Shown here: in pieces, positions 41,700-43,828 of the stretch | Numbering within the stretch: position 1 is the stretch's first letter | How the letters are laid out: each line of letters opens with the position of its first letter | From: Rhizobium sp. Q54 | GTDB lineage: Bacteria; Pseudomonadota; Alphaproteobacteria; Micropepsales; Micropepsaceae | NCBI GenBank assembly: GCA_945882615.1 | Contig: CAMCWK010000025.1 | Location: 1-43,828 of the forward strand | Reading direction: 5' to 3' | DNA length: 43,828 bases | Notes under the pieces: generated by a model | The model's input: the letters and a program-made list of their open reading frames with translations, nothing else | Database searches by the model: none | What the model was told of the DNA's origin: nothing | Program-made: the position numbers and the translations under genes

Positions 41700-42651
41700 A
41701 TGCAGCTGCCGATCAAGCACAGCCTGGAGCGCATTCCGGGGGGCATGGTGATCGTGCCCCTGGCGCTGGGGGCCACCATCGCCACCTTTGCGCCCGGCGC
41801 GGGCAGTTTCTTCGGCTCCTTCACCGGGGCGCTGTTCACCGGCGCCCTGCCCATCCTGGCGGTGTTCTATGTCTGCATGGGCGCCACCATTCCGTTTGAA
41901 AGCTTGCCGCATGTCGCAGGCAAGGGCGGCGTGCTGCTGGCGGCCAAGGTCGGCATGGGCGTGGCCGCCGCCATGATCCTGGGGCATTTCCTGGGGGTGG
42001 AGCCGGTCAAGGCGGGATTCTTCGCCGGACTTTCAACGCTGGCGGTGGTCGCCGCGATCAACGACACCAATGGCGGGCTCTACATGGCGCTGATGGGCCG
42101 TTACGGGCGGCCGCAGGATGTCGCTGCCTATTCGGTGATGTCGCTGGAGTCCGGTCCGTTCATCACCATGATGACCCTGGGCGGGCTTTTCATGTTTCCC
42201 TGGCAGACGCTGCTGGGCGCGATCCTGCCGCTGCTGGTCGGCATGGCGCTGGGCAATCTGGACCGCAACATGCGCGACTTTCTGGGCAAGGCCGCGCCGG
42301 CGCTGATTCCGTTTTTCGCCTTCGCCATCGGCGCGTCGCTGAACCTGACCATGGTATGGCGCGCGGGACTGTTGGGCATCGCGCTGGGCTTTGCCATCCT
42401 GGTCGTGTCCTGCAGCGTGATGTTCCTTGCGGACAAGATCAGCCGCGGGCAATGGCGTGGCGGGGCTGGCCGCCTCGGCCACCGCCGGCAATGCGGCGGC
42501 GGTGCCGGCGCTGGTCGCCCACGCCAATCCCGCCTATGCCGAGGCCGCGCCCTTCGCCACGGTGCTGGTGGCCGCCAGCGTGGTGGTCACGATGCTGTTC
42601 GTGCCGCTGATCACGGCGTGGTGGGCAAAGAAGGTCGGCGTGGCCGCGTAA
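41700..42651 (+). pseudogene. kdgT: 2-keto-3-deoxygluconate permease, frameshifted
   Basis: The first 249 codons read as a KdgT permease ([45 protein letters not shown]). The frame then breaks at the GGG of 42447-42449. Removing one G restores [20 protein letters not shown] and the rest of the family sequence to the stop at 42651, giving exactly 316 residues, a normal KdgT length. As read, translation runs on in the wrong frame into an Arg/Gly-rich tail ending at 42710. KdgT imports 2-keto-3-deoxygluconate from pectin or alginate breakdown with protons. It is either a recent pseudogene or a base-calling error. Confidence 0.85.
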
Positions 42652-42676
42652 AGGATAACCGCCGCATCACCCTCGT

Positions 42677-42838
42677 TGTCATGGCCCGCAAATGCGGGCC
42701 ACCCAGGTGACAGCGGTTTGCATTCGAAAAGAGGGCCATCGTCAAATCTTCGATGTAGAGCTTGGCCCAACTGGGTGGCCCGCATGGAGTTTACACTCCG
42801 GCCGCGCTTCGCGCGGACCGGGGTGGCGGGCCATGACA
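42677..42838. repeat. 162-bp element with 13-bp terminal inverted repeats
   Basis: The ends are TGTCATGGCCCGC and GCGGGCCATGACA, a perfect 13-bp inverted pair. Inside, GCGGGCCACCCAG (42694-42706) is repeated inverted as CTGGGTGGCCCGC (42771-42783), and GGCCCGC-aaat-GCGGGCC forms an end hairpin. It has no coding capacity and fits a MITE- or BIME-like element. No clear target-site duplication was found. Confidence 0.7.
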
Positions 42839-42869
42839 TCGAGTTATGACGAAACTGCGGTGAACCGAA

Positions 42870-43828
42870 TCAACCCCTCGGGTAATCCCGCCACAGCCAT
42901 TCCAGCGCCGACGGCAAGGTCTGCATCACCACGCGCGGATCGACATGGCGCGATTCTTCCGACCAGACATACTCGTGGTCATAGCCCTTGCGCTTGAGCG
43001 CCGCCGCCATGCGGTTGTTGGCCAGCGGCCAGTTGTGCCAGGTGTTTTCCGGATCGTCGAAATGCAGGTCCTGGGCGCTGACATGCATCCACATGCGGAT
43101 CGGCTTTTTCGCCGCCTTGGGGATCAGCGTGGCGTGATATTCCCAGCCGCCGCGCGGCGTCTTGGGGTCTTCCGGCGACGCCTGGTTCACGAAGGTGCCG
43201 GAATAGGAGAGAATCTTGCGATAGCTCTCCGGGTGGAACCAGGCCATCGTCCAGGCGCAGATCGCGCCCGAGCTGCCGCCCATCGCGCCGCGCCCTTCCG
43301 GGTCCTTGGTAAAGGTGATGCCGTAATTCTTTGACACCGCCGGCAGCAATTCCTGCTCCACGAACTGGTAATAGCGATCCGAGATGGTGTCGTATTCCAG
43401 CCCGCGCTGCGAACCCTGCGCGTCGCTGCCGCCGGAATCGGCCGCCACGATCACCATGGCGGGAAGACGTTTGGCGGCGATCATGTTGTCGAGTACGGGA
43501 GCCAGGCGGCGGATGTAACCGCGGCCATCCTGCACCACCATGAAGGGCGCGGGCGTGCCGGCTTGGTAGCCGGGCGGGATATAGACCCAGACATGACGAC
43601 GATAGGGACCGGGGGCGGAGATCTCTGCTTCCGGCCAGGCCAGGCGGTTGCCATACGCGTCGCGCTTGGCGGTCTTCTCGCTCTCTACCCGCACGATGCC
43701 CGGATAGATCTTGCTGTCATACGAATAGAGAATGAATTCGCGCACGTCACCTTGCGGCACTGCCGGATTGGGCACGGTTTCGGGCGCGTTGACATATGGC
43801 GGACGGATGATGCTGTTTTCCGCACTCT
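42870..43828 (-). CDS. esterase family protein (enterochelin-esterase-like), 5' end missing
   Basis: A reading frame of at least 319 codons that continues through the right edge, so the start and probably a signal peptide are missing; the residues near the edge (SIIRPPYVNAPETVPNP) look coding. It is an esterase-D/Fes-type alpha/beta hydrolase: strand RHVWVYIPPGYQAG, nucleophile elbow GGSSGA, and a likely His in the final part (EESRHVDPR). Family members hydrolyse ferric siderophores, feruloyl or acetyl esters, or mycolates. Given the nearby sugar-acid permease, a role on plant-polymer esters is possible, but that is inference. Confidence 0.85.
   Translation of the reverse strand, partial: SAENSIIRPPYVNAPETVPNPAVPQGDVREFILYSYDSKIYPGIVRVESEKTAKRDAYGNRLAWPEAEISAPGPYRRHVWVYIPPGYQAGTPAPFMVVQDGRGYIRRLAPVLDNMIAAKRLPAMVIVAADSGGSDAQGSQRGLEYDTISDRYYQFVEQELLPAVSKNYGITFTKDPEGRGAMGGSSGAICAWTMAWFHPESYRKILSYSGTFVNQASPEDPKTPRGGWEYHATLIPKAAKKPIRMWMHVSAQDLHFDDPENTWHNWPLANNRMAAALKRKGYDHEYVWSEESRHVDPRVVMQTLPSALEWLWRDYPRG

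Noticed and set aside
42652..42710. Arg/Gly-rich C-terminus of the kdgT frame as read
   Set aside because: It results from the frameshift; the alternate frame restores family sequence up to 42651.
1..43828. tRNA, rRNA, CRISPR arrays, insertion sequences with transposase
   Set aside because: Intergenic gaps were read on both strands; no T-loop-like motif, spaced direct-repeat array or transposase was seen.

Overview
The window is a stretch of ordinary-looking chromosome from a GC-rich alphaproteobacterium. Several features support this: two perfect CtrA-type boxes (TTAA-N7-TTAA), a class I lysyl-tRNA synthetase, the gene run thioredoxin/TPR - Lon-N - UPF0434 - DUF971, a DUF1289 protein, a double-domain dCTP deaminase, and a phosphomannomutase of the type found in that class. 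A Caulobacterales- or Micropepsales/Rhizomicrobium-like lineage is my guess; no rRNA or other taxon-defining gene is present to settle it. I see no rRNA, tRNA, CRISPR array, transposase or phage module.

Layout. Positions 1-5056 hold export functions: the C-terminus of an RND pump, a secreted alpha/beta hydrolase, and a translationally coupled adaptor/ATPase/permease set of MacAB type. Positions 5099-9147 hold dusA and three exported alpha/beta hydrolases, two of them paralogues on either side of a third, unrelated one. Positions 9203-12053 hold a phosphohexomutase, a zinc-ribbon protein, cobA, a small DUF1289 gene and the first CtrA box. Positions 12098-20284 run on the plus strand: a conserved hypothetical, a GT-C-like membrane protein, pepN, a membrane histidine kinase and a secreted probable beta-barrel.

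Positions 20340-23782 form a polyamine block: an orphan PotD/PotF-like lipoprotein, speD, a leader region with attenuator-like structure, speE with an altered glycine-rich loop, and a DUF4345 protein. Positions 23911-31511 are mostly housekeeping: the thioredoxin-to-DUF971 operon, a TetR regulator, pyrD, an S24/LexA-like regulator, and the operon lysS - TPR protein - lipoprotein. Positions 31539-37699 hold the second CtrA box, a hybrid kinase whose receiver and Hpt domains have both lost their phospho-acceptors, a DinG-type helicase and dcd.

Positions 37700-38977 are the least conventional part: a structured stretch ending in a strong terminator, a GNAT acetyltransferase, a 41-residue membrane protein with its own promoter and strong ribosome site, and a stem-loop repeat. 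The window ends with a histidine kinase - HerA-like ATPase operon, a frameshifted kdgT, a 162-bp element with perfect 13-bp terminal inverted repeats, and a 5'-truncated esterase.

The most interesting signals are regulatory: CtrA control of a kinase that cannot pass phosphate down its own tail, the kinase-HerA operon, the structured RNA before the GNAT gene, the speD leader, and a three-copy double-hairpin repeat. None is proven here to be a new system.
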